A DNA stretch of 64,000 nt from Ryuthela nishihirai (GCA_038380435.1 JAWZYU010000017.1:23869283-23933282); one strand, 5' to 3'. Positions 19,559 to 30,861 are shown, numbered from the stretch's first letter. Program-made: numbers and translations. Notes: a model not told the origin generated them from the letters alone.

Positions 19559-20148
19559 ACACTAGCAAAAAATGCAAAAAACCTGAACCATTCTATGAAT
19601 TTCACATATCATTTTCTTCTACATAAAAACTTTAATAAAAAACACACGAACAGTACACTTCAAAATTGGTATTCCACATATGCAAGTCACACACAGAGAT
19701 ACTTAATTTCACATAAAATTAATAAATTCAACAATTATGGATTACAAAAAAAGGAAATTAGCATAATATTAAGAATCAAAGCCAACCTAGCATTAACAAA
19801 AACCATGCTCTTTAAAATGAATGAAATAAATTCACCAAATTGTCTAAAATGTAACGAACCACAAACAATAGAACACAATTTTTCAATATAAAGAATTTAC
19901 AGACGAAAGAAATAAATACTTCCAAAAACTTAAAACTAATCAATTTTACTTTCAATCAATCCTTGAACCAAAAAAAGCACTTAAACCCATATACTATAAC
20001 CTGCTAATTAATTTTCTAAAGCACATAGACTGTTTAAAATCCTTATAAAAATAAAAAAATGAAATCTATCAAAAGTGCCTGAATGAGTCTTTGGGGAAAC
20101 GAGAGTTGCCCTTGAAGGAATATTCAATTGTTGATATGTGATATGTAT
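19559..20148 (+). mobile_element. Fragment of a different LINE (C-terminal zinc-knuckle end)
   Basis: It interrupts LINE A between AGAGAAAGCATTGCAGGGAG and TTAATAAACGTGTAAAAGA; copy B joins these two points directly. The plus frame reads ISIILRIKANLALTKTML and SPNCLKCNEPQTIEHNF. That is the C-terminal Cys-His cluster seen at the end of many LINE polyproteins, here followed by a stop and a short AT-rich tail. The exact target duplication was not resolved. Confidence 0.65.
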
Positions 20149-20584
20149 GTATGTTAATAAACGTGTAAAAGATAAGTTAGCTGTTGATAATCTTTGGCTT
20201 GGCTGACAAGGCAGAGGAAGCAGTTAGACAGCAGAGAGCTGTACCAGATAGTTAATGTTTTGTGCGGTAGAAAACGGACAGGTATACAGGGATTGAAGGA
20301 TAAACAAGTGAGAATTCTGTCATTGCTCGGTGGGCTGAACATTTCAGTGATGTTCTAAACTAGTGTTTCCCAACGTGGGGTACGCAGTAAAATTTTTTGG
20401 GATACGCCGCGAGGGCTCAAAAGTTCCTAGATATATGTTATATATATATATGTTTTATATTATTCCCATTGTTATACTATAACTATAGTTTTATTTGTTT
20501 GTTCATGGCTAACCGGGGAACAGATTAAATTTTAGGTTTCTACCGGTGGTTAGCTTTCCTTTTATAGGACTGCTGCCATTTGAG

Positions 20585-20642
20585 GTTGGGGATGAGATGC
20601 ATGTGTGTATATATATATACACACATGCATCTCATCCCCAAC
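20585..20642. repeat. 58-bp perfect palindrome inside the hAT element
   Basis: GTTGGGGATGAGATGCATGT is answered by its exact reverse complement around a TATATATATA centre. The arms are 29 bp with no spacer. Confidence 0.9.
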
Positions 20643-20886
20643 ATATATATATATGCAGGGCCGTGCGGTAGATTTTCTCATTATGATGCAAGTCTTCGAA
20701 ATGCCGCCCCTTAAATGTTTTTTCTTTAAAATAACCTTCGATTGTGATTTAAAAAAAAAAAGGCACAAAATGTACGAATACAATTTTTAATTTGAAAATA
20801 TAAACTACTTTAAAATAATGATATCAACTACAATAATTTACTACAGTTTTACCCTTCTAACTTTAACTTTACACATCCCTAATTAA

Positions 20887-21266
20887 GGGGCGGGGGTGGC
20901 TCAGTCGGTAGCGCGCCAGGCTCGTAATCTGTAGTTCCCAGGTTCGAGTCCCAGCTGCGTCAGCGTTGAGATTTATCTCCGCAAAATTCCCCGCCCTGCC
21001 CACGGTCAGTAGGGGACACCGATGGGCTTGGAAAGGCCGCCGTCCGTCGGATGGGACGTTAAGCCGTGGCCCCGTGTGCGGGAGAGCCATACCCTGTGCA
21101 CGTTAAAGAACACGCTGGATGGCCTTGACGGGAGGCTACCATCTGTCTCCCAACAGCTGTTCCAGTGGGTCCCCTCCCCCAACCTTCTCTGAGCCTTCGG
21201 GGTCCTTGTGGCCTGGCCATTTAGCCCATGGTGTGCAAAAAAGTGCCGCTCAGAGGTAAAACAACC
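20887..21266 (+). repeat. SINE-2, complete, with 13-bp target duplication
   Basis: CATCCCTAATTAA at 20874-20886 is repeated exactly at 21267-21279. The 380-bp copy begins GGGGCGGGGGTGGCTCAGTC, has the B box GGTTCGAGTCC and ends GGTAAAACAACC. It sits in the hAT element, so it inserted after the hAT arrived. It is the least decayed SINE-2 in the window. Confidence 0.93.
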
Positions 21267-21299
21267 CATCCCTAATTAACGAATTTGCTAGTCTAGAGT

Positions 21300-23618
21300 G
21301 GCAGCCAATGTAGATTCAATAGAAATTAATGACAGATTACTGTTTTGTTTGGCTTTATTGAACTTCTTAAGTAGTGTTTTATTAATTTTAATTTGGAAAA
21401 ACTTCTTTCCCCACTAGCTATAGAGACGGAGTGTTAATTAAATTCTCAGAGCTACAACAGTATTCGGATACAAAGTAATTAAGTTATTTTGTCAGAAATA
21501 ATTTAAAACATCCAAAGGTTTCATAGAATATGGTAGCATTCGGGATACATCACGTAATTCTTCTTGAAGATCATTTGCATTTATATCTGATTCATTTTCG
21601 ACCGAAAGTATTGAATGGAGACTGGTACAATAATTTTCTAGCGTTTTGTCATCTATATCCTTGAGTTTTAAAATGTCATATAAAAACTGAAAATTTTTGC
21701 TATGGGTTTCCAGAAGCGTGAATCATTCATTCAGAGAATTAAGGGTAATGTCCAGAATATAATTGAAAAAGTTTATTTTAAATTTATTCTCCTCTGTTAA
21801 AGGTTGATCGACAGCTTCTTCATAGTCAAATTGAGACATTTTCCTTCTGGCTCTAACTTCAGTTTCGGCAGGAAATTCTGCACTGCATTCAAAATTCTCT
21901 GCAATCTCATTAGCAGCAATTTTCATCTGATCATATCCAGATTGTCTATAACTTTCCACTTTTTGTATGGTTTCTGATAACATCCTTACACAATCTGACA
22001 AATTTATAGTTACAGATTGCAATAGCTTCGAGACTGAATTTATTTCAAATAAAATATCATACCAAAGAATTACACCGCATATAAACTTGAAATTTTTAAT
22101 ATTTTTTGCTAACCCTCTTGCTTTAACTTTAGTTTCTGCATCTCTGTTGATGTCTTCTATTATTTGGAATAATGCATCATAGATTAGCAAAAGTTGAAAT
22201 CGTAAATGTTTTAACGCATCTACTGTGCTTGACCACCTAGTAGCACTCAATGGTTTTAGAGTTAATTGTGAAACGCATTTTTTTTAGCACTTCCCAACGC
22301 TTTGTAGAACCAGAAAAAAAAGTTGTTTCTGTAGAAAAAGACGCTACATCATTCACAACTAGTTTTAAAGAATGACATGCGCAGGGCACATAAAACGCCC
22401 TTGGATATTTTTCAAGTATTCTATTTTGTACATCCTTTCTTACTCCTTTCATATTTGCTCCGTTGTCATAGCCTCGTCCACTAAAGCCACTTTAACTCAA
22501 AACCTAACTTTTCCAAATGTGTCAGAATAAGTTCTGTCAAACCCTCTCCTGTTAAATCACTAGCTTCAAAAAAACCAATAAAGAATTCTTCAATTTCATA
22601 TTTATTTTGAATGGAGTTTAAAGCGACAACTCTTATTGTTAATGAGAGCTGTTCAATATGACCCGTCTGGGGTACAATCGGCGATTATCGAAAAATATTT
22701 AGCGATTTTTGTTATTTCGACAATTTTGCTTAAAATTGCATTTCCCATCAAATTTATCAATTCATTTTGTATATTATTGCTTAGATAAGTCACAGACCAT
22801 TTATCAGACTCGCGTTGAACTCTTCCGATATGTTCTTCCATAACTGGATCAAACTCGGAAAGCAATTCTACCAACTTTAGGAAGTTTCCGTTATTAGGCT
22901 GAAACAAATGTTCAGTTGTTCCACGAAAAGCTAAGCATTGTGAGGCCAATAGTCTAATTATTGACATAATTCTTTTTAGAACTCCTCTCCAATGCTGAAT
23001 TTCCATATCCATAATTCGTTGATATTCAGCGTCAATAGTTTTTTCTGCTTTAATCGAATGTCCAATTCTTTCCATGCTCTAAAAGCATTTCTGTGATTTA
23101 CAGACTTTTCGTGCATTGTGAGGGCTGTTATAAGATTTCCCCAGTCAGAATAACCTTTTTTGGGCCAGTCATTAATAGCAGACGAATTATCAAATAATAT
23201 ACAACAAAAGCAAAAAACGGCATCATTTGTAACAGAGTAAATCAACCAACTTCTCTCAACGACTTCACTATTGCTCAACACTTTCAAATAATGCGAGGGC
23301 TAAAATCTACGCCTTCCTTTATTAATAGGAAACTCGAATTCTTTAATTTCATGTGGACCCCTCTCAACCAGTATTTGACGAGTTTCAGATGACATGCAGA
23401 AAGCATCCCATAATGGAGGATCAGAAGGAATTTCGTTGGCTCTCTTCAACAACTTCTGGATCCAAAGCAGTTGATGTGGATGTGGACGGCTCATCTAAAC
23501 AGGACTTTTGTACTAAGAATTCCTTCATAACATAGCTTAGCTTTCTTCCTTGTTCCCCTTTCTTTAAGCGTTTCTTTTTATATTGACTTCCAGACAATTT
23601 TTTCCTTTTCAGTTCCAT
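21300..23618 (-). pseudogene. hAT transposase (TTF-type zinc finger / DUF4371 class), broken
   Basis: The transposase would cut and paste the element. Reading down the minus strand: a basic N-terminus KRKKLSGSQYKKKRLKK (23612); a serine-rich linker; RRRF; a zinc-finger segment RSWLIYSVTNDAVFCFCC (about 23250-23200) with WPKKGYSDW; then RHWRG-type and FRGTTEHLFQPNNGNFLKL stretches; and a later block YVPCACHSLKLVVND followed by ATRWSSTVDALK, both characteristic of DUF4371/ZMYM6-like hAT proteins. At least four frameshifts or stops separate the pieces, and a C-terminal dimerisation region is not clearly seen. Confidence 0.85.
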
Positions 23619-23725
23619 ACTGTAATAAAAATATTAAATAAAAATTCACAGTCCTTCGCAAAGATGCAACTGGGGGGGGAGGGAGGTCATTGAAAATGAT
23701 TAAATGTGATGATGCTTATCATGCT

Positions 23726-23812
23726 ATTAAAATAGGGTAGATAACGATAGAAATGAGTTGCAAAGCTAGTAAGATTTGTAACTCATTTCTATCGTTATAA
23801 ACCCTATTTTAT
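23726..23812. repeat. Inverted repeat, 37-bp arms
   Basis: AAAATAGGGTAGATAACGAT...GAAATGAGTTGCAAA is answered by TTTGTAACTCATTTC...ATCGTTATAAACCCTATTTT. The spacer is about 10 nt. It lies next to a truncated SINE-1. Confidence 0.75.
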
Positions 23813-23823
23813 TATATTATTTA

Positions 23824-23930
23824 ATACCCCCTCAAGCAGCTGCTTGCCACAATGGTCTAAGAGGATGGCAGGCCCTCAGCAGAAAAACGACGCAAACAGC
23901 CATGCCTTACCCAGGGCTCGAACATAATAA
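23824..23930 (-). repeat. SINE-1, head-truncated and internally deleted
   Basis: CCCCCTCAAGCAGCTGCTTG, then GGATGGCAGGCCCTCAGCAG and AAAACGACG, ending at GGGCTCGAAC in the B-box region. About 40 bp of the body are missing. Confidence 0.75.
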
Positions 23931-24055
23931 ATAGATAACGAATATCTGTCAAATTGACAGCTAGCAGCCGTTTTGACATTTGCCTTTCTTTAACTTGTTA
24001 TTGTATTGTCTCCACTTCAACGTATATGAATTTGGTAAAAATAGAGCAATAAATA

Positions 24056-24175
24056 GCGAACGCAAAAGTAGGCAAATGCAAATATTTCCTAAGCAACTCT
24101 CTCTCTACCACACACAGAACGCAAAAGTAGCCCAATATTACCTAAATAACTCTATCTATCACATAGAGGCACACG
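24056..24175. repeat. Two-copy tandem repeat, about 61-bp unit
   Basis: GAACGCAAAAGTAG is followed by CCTAAGCAACTCTCTCT in copy one; GAACGCAAAAGTAG is followed by CCTAAATAACTCTATCT in copy two. Confidence 0.6.
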
Positions 24176-24366
24176 TTCCGCACCTGAGATATACCCAGTC
24201 CATGCAAATGCTACTTTTTAGTTAGAGTCCCTATTGTCATAACATAATCATTTTCAATGATAATAAGTAACTACAATTGCTGTAAAAAACAATAATTCTC
24301 TTACCTGATCTACTTTCTAAACACAAAAACTGAATTAGTATAAATGCACAAAAATTATACTGATAC

Positions 24367-24458
24367 AGATATATACTGCTCACAAAAATTAGGGGATATT
24401 TCATCACTTCATATTCATTTCGAAATATCACCTAATTTTTGTGAGCGGTATATATCTG
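24367..24458. mobile_element. Small Tc1/mariner-type MITE
   Basis: About 92 bp made almost wholly of inverted arms: TACTGCTCACAAAAATTAGG at one end and, reversed, TACCGCTCACAAAAATTAGG at the other. The ends lie in TA-rich sequence, as expected for TA insertion. It lies inside the hAT element. Confidence 0.75.
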
Positions 24459-24792
24459 ATTTACTGATTTAAATATGGCACAGCCACTTCGCATGACAAA
24501 CTAACATTAAAATCAAATATTGTCAATAATTGTAAGCTCAAAGCAGAACTATCAACACGTAACACGTGCAATTGTCTTTTGTGATAATTGCCGCCTCAGC
24601 TTTTATGAGCGGCCGCGCGGTATATTACAAACAAAAATAATAGCCCGCGCTGTCAGATCAAAAGTCTCGGCGAGCGCTCGCCAACATGCACCTGCACCAG
24701 AAACCGAGATCAAAGGGTACTCCCTACTGATGTATACGTTAAATCATAAATCGTATACATCAGTATCGGAATAACATAGACCAATATAGAAA

Positions 24793-25003
24793 TAAAAAAA
24801 TAAATAAATACCCCCTCAAGCAGCTGCTTGCCACAGAGGTCTGACAGGAGCCTGTCAGTTTATATGCCACAGTAGAAGGTCTGAGAGGATGGCAAGACCT
24901 CAGCAGAAAAACGACATATACATCCATGCCTTACCCGGGGTTCGAACCCAGGTCCCTTAGGTCAGTAGCCAAGCGCGCTAACCACTCGGCCATGGGACGG
25001 CCT
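24793..25003 (-). repeat. SINE-1, complete, with 11-bp target duplication
   Basis: CAATATAGAAA at 24782-24792 and 25004-25014. The minus strand gives an intact tRNA-like head (CATGGCCGAGTGGTTAGCGC; GGTTCGAACCC), body and T-rich tail. It is in the hAT element. Confidence 0.93.
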
Positions 25004-25541
25004 CAATATAGAAAAGCATTGCGTAAAGTTTTTTTAATTATTGAATGGTTCAAATTGTATTTTGATTTCGCTGCTTATGCCGCCCCCTTACGGTGCCGCT
25101 TGATGCGGCCGCCTCTCTGTATCATAGCACGGCACGGCCCTGTATATATGTGTATATGGTGTATTCTTGCCCCTGACTCTAGATAGTCGCGGCTTTCCTT
25201 TAACTTGGTAGTGTCGTGAGACGGAACCAGGGATTGCCATGGTTGCTGAACATCTGGCACAAATAGTACAATTGTCTATACAAGGGGTACGCCAGTTACA
25301 TAAACATTTCCAGGGGGTACATGAAGCATAGAAGGTTGAAAACCACTGTTCTGAACAATGTGGTTAGTTATACTTCCATTGTTTGAAATGATGATAGATG
25401 CATTATGGGCTTTAATGTTGGCCCTATAATACAGTCTGCAGTTATTTTAGGTGTTTATAAACTTAAACTACATAAATCCACAGGAGTAGATGAAATTACT
25501 ACGGGAAATGCTTAGAGCTGGGAATGTTTCTGTTACCACAT

Positions 25542-27976
25542 CAACATCAAGCAGCCATGGGTTACGGAGATCCAACCAGAACGTTTAATTCTCCAAGCAT
25601 ATGTCCTGAGCTACATCTGCTGCATCCGGCCACTGCACACTAATTTTAACAAGGTCCTGTTGTCTGCCCACCGAATCTTAGGTCTCCCCCTCTTTCCGAG
25701 GCCTTTTGGCACATTGTTCATAACCCTATTCGCCAATCTATAATTATCCATACGAGTAACATGGCCAAACCAGCAGGGTATCCCTCTGCACAATATACTT
25801 CTTAAAAGTGGTTGCAGACCCCTTTGCCTAACCTCATCATTAGTTACAAAGTTAAACCACCTAATCCCCAAGATACTGTGTAAGCATCTAGAATCAAAAG
25901 CATCCAGTTTCCTGTTATCTTGTTTACACACCCTAGAAAGAATCAAACTATTATACAGTCTAATTTTAGTCTAGGTGTATACGCCTATTTCTCCACACAC
26001 TCCATAGATTAAAAGTCCCGGTAGCAATCCCTTTTCGTCTGTTAATCTCATGCTGCACATCACCATTATCTGTTATATAACTCCCAAGGTAATTAAATTG
26101 TCACACCTCAAGACTGCAACCATTCAGATTAACTGAATCACAGCCTGCCTGACCAATTTTCATCACTTTAGTTTTCTCTCTGTTTATAACCAAACCTACT
26201 CTACTACCAGTCTCATCAACAGCTCGAATGAAAGAGTTCATCTCATCAACATCATTTGCCAAAAGGGCTAAATCATCAGCATAATCTAAATCAGAAATTT
26301 TCGTATCTCCAGTCCATTTAAGGCCAAAATCTTTCCCTTGAAGTCAATTTCGCATAACATAATCAATAACCAAGCTAAAGAGAAAAGGAGACAAAATGCC
26401 CCTTTGCCCAACGCCAGAAGTAATGCTAAACCAATTGCTACAAACCTTACCAATTCACATACGACTCGGTGTTATTACAGAGAGCTTTCATTATGTTAAC
26501 TAACTTGTCTGGTATACTATATGATCTCACAATCCACCACAAATTATGACGATCAACAGAGTCGAAAGCCTTTTTGAAATCAACAAAGCTAGCAACCAAA
26601 GGTTTCTGAAACTCTAAACATATCTCAAGAATCTGCCTAAGTGAAAATATCTGATCCACACATCCCCTACCATTTCTGAATCCACATTGTTCAACACGCA
26701 ATTGACTGTCAACCAGATTCTTAGTTCTATTAAACACAATCATGGAAAGAACTTTACCTGGAACAGAGAGTAGGCTGATACCCCTATAGTTATCACAAGA
26801 ACTGCGATCACCTTTTTTTGAAAATAGGGATAACAATAGCTCTGGTAAAATCCTTAGGAACCATGTCTTTATCATAAAAGATATTCAGAATTTCAGTCAT
26901 CCAAGTGGTAACTGAAACATTCCCAGCTCTAAGCATTTCGGTAGTAATTTCATCTACCCCTGGGGATTTATGTAGTTTAAGTTTAGAAACAGCCAAAATA
27001 ACTTCAGATTGTGTTATAGGGCCAACATTAAAGCCACCAATGCATCTATCATAATTACAAACAATGGGAATAGAACTAACCACATTGTTTAGAACATCAC
27101 TGAAATGCTCAGCCCACCTAGCTACGACAGAATCCTCACCTTCTATAACATTACTTTGTTATCCTTCAATCCCTGTATGCCTGTCCGTTTTCTGCCACAT
27201 AAAACATTAACTATCTGGTACAGCTCACTGCTGCCTAACTGGTTCCTCAGCTTTGTCAGCCAAGCCATCAAGCCAAAGATTCTTATCAGCAGCTAACTGA
27301 TCTTTTACACGTTTATTAAGTTCTCTGTAATCCTTTCTATTAGGACTAGTAGGGCATTGATTAAGGACATTCCTGCAGTTCCTCCTTTCTGAAATGAGCT
27401 CAAGTGCCTTATCACTCAAATAATTCTGGCTCGTCTGCTCCTTTTTTCCTAAAAGAATACTGTTTCCAAAAAAGCCTGTTTAAAATGGCCGATTCTTCTA
27501 CAACTTCAGTAGTAAGCAAACCATAACTGTCATAATGATTAAATTACTTATCATCGTAAGCTTTAGCTATAACTGGGTCTTTCAGAGCTTCGGTATTAAA
27601 GGTAAATTTTTTAATCTTAGCACAACACTTTTTAAGTTTAAGTTGCAAGACACTTTTAACAAGGTAATAATCAGATCCAATTTCAGCTCCCCTATATTAC
27701 CTGGTATTCAAATAGAATTAGCTCATTTGCTATTAATTAATATATAATCAATCATTCTTATGCAGCCCATCAGGTGAAACCCATGTGTACGCGGTGTCGT
27801 ATGTCGCAGTGTTTGTAATAATGTTAGTTATTCTGAAACCATTGAGTTTACTTACCTGTAGGAGACATTGCCATTGCAGCTACCAATACCAAAAGGGCCT
27901 ATTACTCCTCCCCAAAGGTCAGAGTCAGTACCAACATCAGCATTGAAGTAACCTAGAACAAGGGTAATATCTCCTT
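25542..27976 (-). mobile_element. LINE copy B, 5'-truncated, inserted in LINE A
   Basis: It is flanked by the 10-bp duplication GTTACCACAT at 25532-25541 and 27977-27986. On the minus strand it runs from the late endonuclease domain (NADVGTDSDLWGGVIGP, about 27940-27890) through linker and RT to the 3' end, CCATGGCTGCTTGATG. It is a copy of the same family as its target. Confidence 0.9.
25611..27085 (-). pseudogene. LINE B reverse transcriptase ORF
   Basis: The encoded enzyme would carry out target-primed reverse transcription. Minus-strand landmarks in order: KSPGVDEITTEMLRAG; DRSSCDNYRGISLLSVPGKV; CGFRNGRGCVDQIFSLRQI; FVDFKKAFDSVDR (RT motif A region); GVGQRGILSPFLFSLVID-type region near 26400; DLDYADDLALLAND (YADD catalytic box near 26290); then the C-terminal part LGIRWFNFVTNDEVRQRG and WFGHVTRMDNYRLANRV. 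Frameshifts near 26450, 26820 and 25970 break it. The C-terminal WFGHV/GRPK region resembles endonuclease-RT LINEs of marine invertebrates; I do not assign a clade. Confidence 0.87.
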
Positions 27977-29286
27977 GTTACCACATGGATGACTGAAATT
28001 TTGAATATCTTTTACGATAAAGGCATGGTTCTTAAGGATTTTACCAGAGTTATTATTATCCCTATTTTTAAAATAGATGATCGTAGTTTTTGTGATAACT
28101 ATAGGGGTATCAGCCTACTCTCTGTTCCAGGGAAAGTTCTTTCCATTATTGTGCTTAATAGAATTAAGAATCTGGTACAGTCAATTGCGTGATGAGCAAA
28201 GTGGATTCAGAAGTGGTAGGGGATGTGTGGTTCAGATATTTTCACTTAGGCAGATTCTTGAGAAATGTTTAGTTTCAGAAACCTTTGGTTGCTAGCTTTG
28301 TTGATTTCAAAAAGTCTCGACTCTGCTGATCGTCATAATTTGTGGTTGATTGTGAGATCCTATGGCATACTAGACAAGTTAGTTAACATAATGAAAGCTC
28401 TCTGTAATAACACCGAGTCGTATGTGAATTGGTAAGGTTTGTAGCAATTGGTTCAGCATTACTTCTGGCGTTGGGCAAGGGTGCATTTTGTCTCCCTTTC
28501 TCTTTAGTTTGGTTATTGATTATGTTGTGCGAGATTCACTGCAAGGGAAAGATTTTGGCCTTAAATGGAGTGGAGATAAGAAAATTTCTGATTTAGATTA
28601 TGCTGATGATTTAACTCTTTTGGCAAATGATGTTGATGAGATGAACTCTTTCATTCGAGCAGTTGATGAGACTGGTAGTAGAGTAGGTTGGTTATAAACA
28701 GAGAAAACTAAAGTGATGAAAATTGGTCAGGCAGACTGTGATTCAGTTAATCTGAATGGTTGCAGTCTTGAGCAGGTGTTACAGTTTAATTACCTTGGGA
28801 GCTATATAACAGACACTGGTGATGTGTGGCATGAGATTAACAGACGAATAGAGATTGCTGGCGGGACTTTTAAGAATCTATGGAGAGTGTGGAGAAATAG
28901 GCATATACACCTAAAGACTAAAATTGGACTGTATAATAGTTTGGTTCATTCTAGGGTTAGTTATGGTAATGAAACTTGGACGCTTTGTAAACAACAGGAA
29001 ACTAGATGCTTACGCAGTATCTTGGGCATTAGGTGGTTCAACTTTGTAACTAATGATGAGGTTAGGCAAAGGAGTCAGAAACTTCCTTTACACCGCATAT
29101 TGTGCAAAGAGAGACTCCGTTGGTTTGGCCATGTTGCCCGTGGATAATTATAGATTAGCGAATAGGATTATGAACAGTGTGCCTGAAGGTCTCAGAAAGA
29201 GGGGGAGACCTAGGATGGGTGGGCAGACAATGTTAAACAGGACCTTATTAGAATTGGTGTGCAGTGGTCGGATGCAGCAGATGTAG
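27977..29286 (+). pseudogene. LINE A reverse transcriptase, 3' part
   Basis: The plus strand reads TWMTEILNIFYDKGMVLKDF, DNYRGISLLSVPGKV, GFRSGRGCVVQIFSLRQI, MSPFLFSLVIDYVVRDSL, DLDYADDLTLLAND and LGIRWFNFVTNDEVRQR, ending RKRGRPRMGGQ. Frameshifts occur near 28070, 28300, 28700 and 29140. It continues the LINE A reading from 25541 across the LINE B insertion. Confidence 0.87.
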
Positions 29287-29360
29287 CTCAGGGCAGATGT
29301 TGGAGAACGAAATTGCACAGTCTGGTTGGACCCTGTAGGCCATGGCTGCTTGAGGATGAT

Positions 29361-29683
29361 AATGAGTATTCTGCGATAGAGTTCGTTACAAATGCTTTTA
29401 ACTCCATAATTAATCGTAATTACTAAAATAGTTTTTGTTTCTACGTTTAACGATTACAAACAAGGCTATTTAGTGTTTTCCCGAAATCCTTAATGAAGTA
29501 GATATACTAAACAATTAAAATGCAATGTAGCATTTTTCCAATTTCTTGGAAAAATGCTATATTTTTCAAAGATATTGGAATATTTTTTCCTAATAAAAAA
29601 AAAATCGCCGTTTACGATGGGCAATTTTTTGTTTAAATAACTGCATGATTTATTCACAGGTGAATAAAGCAATTTTAACTTAG
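29361..29683. other. Unassigned AT-rich flank with a small hairpin
   Basis: A hairpin TAGCATTTTTCCAA / TTGGAAAAATGCTA lies at about 29527-29557. Nothing else recognised. Confidence 0.5.
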
Positions 29684-29691
29684 ATCATGTC

Positions 29692-30321
29692 CAGAGGCTA
29701 GGAACGTGTTGTGCTGGGGGGCACGAGCCGTTCCACGATATCTGACTTTACGTGCAAAATAAAATCGAATGATTACCGTCCGTAGTTCGTTGAATTTAAT
29801 CGTATTGTTTATACCGTCGTATCGTTAAGACAGCATGTTATAAATTTTCGTTACTTCGTACAATTTTGTTTCCCTTTTATCGGCGGACAATTAGCTCCCC
29901 TGCACGCGCATGCCATAAAACAGCTTTGGGGCGCAATTTCCAACTGTTCATATTACTTTTACAAATCATGCCCTTAGAAAATAAAATTTTGTTTCATATG
30001 TATCTTTTTGTTTGAATGGAAGTTCATAATTTGTACATTGTATTGAATTATTATGTTTATAAACCCCGGGATTGTTTAAGATCAACATCAGGATAGGAGC
30101 GTACATCATCACTTTGTTTCCTATCAATCGAGCGAGAACTGACTAAAAATTAATTTTCACGAGGAAAAATTATATTACTTTAAAAAATAATTACTTGCAA
30201 AATTAATTGCAATTTTTTATGTGCAATTAATGTATATAATATAAATGTGTATTTTTTTTTTATCAATAAATGAACAAGGCGGGACAATTACAAATTTGCC
30301 AAAAGCCTAGCTACGCCTCTG
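29692..30321. mobile_element. Non-autonomous hAT-like element, CpG-bearing
   Basis: The left end is CAGAGGCTAGGAACG and the right end reversed is CAGAGGCGTAGCTAGGC, a widespread hAT-type terminus. The 8-bp flanks ATCATGTC (29684-29691) and GTTATGTC (30322-30329) agree at six of eight positions. The 630-bp interior has no coding frame but more CpG than its surroundings. Confidence 0.7.
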
Positions 30322-30329
30322 GTTATGTC

Positions 30330-30861
30330 AATTATTTATGACTATTATTGTTAAAAAAAATAATTAGCAAGAAACGTTCTTTTGCATTTGAAATGTTCTG
30401 TTGAATACCACAAGAACCTGGATTAGGAATATTATTTTCTTTCAATTTATGCTTTCATTGGTTCAGCAAAACTATGAAAAATCCATTTGTCTTGTTGAAT
30501 TCCATTTTTCATCATAAATAACACATAAAAGTCAGAGGAGGTTCTATGTGCCGTGTTGAATTCATGTAACAGCAATTAGATGTCATGTGATCCGCTCAAG
30601 CAACGAAAAATTTCTTTTAATTTGATAAATAGGTGCAAAAAAATTATTTTAAACGCTACATATGATCTATTTGCATCATAACATATATGATTTTCAAGTA
30701 CCTTCATTTTTTCTGCGCATAAATGGATTAATATTCAGCTATCATTTTAATCCACAAATATCGGAAGAAAAGAGATCATCTTGGAGCCAAATCCTTGCGA
30801 ATACGGAGGGATTACTGTATACAGAAATGCATGTCGTAATCGTTTATTCAATTCATTAAAA
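30330..30861. other. Unassigned sequence
   Basis: No recognisable gene or repeat. Confidence 0.4.

Larger units (their letters stand above)
20361..25348 (-). mobile_element. hAT transposon, near full length, inserted in LINE A
   Basis: A 4988-bp element. Its ends are TAGTGTTTCCCAAC and, reversed, CAGTGGTTTTCAACC. The flanking 8-bp duplications are TTCTAAAC (20353-20360) and TTCTGAAC (25349-25356). LINE copy B keeps the uninterrupted site GATGTTCTAAACAATGTGG near 27083, which shows the empty state. It carries a decayed transposase on the minus strand, a perfect palindrome, a SINE-2, two SINE-1 copies and a mariner-type MITE. Confidence 0.92.
19385..29360 (+). mobile_element. LINE copy A (endonuclease-RT non-LTR element), split by three later insertions
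   Basis: Plus-strand LINE pieces lie at 19385-19558, 20149-20360, 25349-25541 and 27977-29360. Together they run from the endonuclease-RT linker through the RT to the 3' end. The gaps are filled by a LINE C-terminal fragment, a hAT element and another LINE copy. The continuity can be read because LINE copy B (25542-27976, minus) holds the same segments unbroken. Confidence 0.85.

Noticed and set aside
20562..20790. Overlapping short frames on both strands
   Set aside because: They are translations of the perfect palindrome and its TA-rich centre.
25542..29360. Twin-priming inversion of a single LINE
   Set aside because: The inverted part carries the full RT and its own 3' end and is flanked by a 10-bp duplication, so two insertions explain it better.
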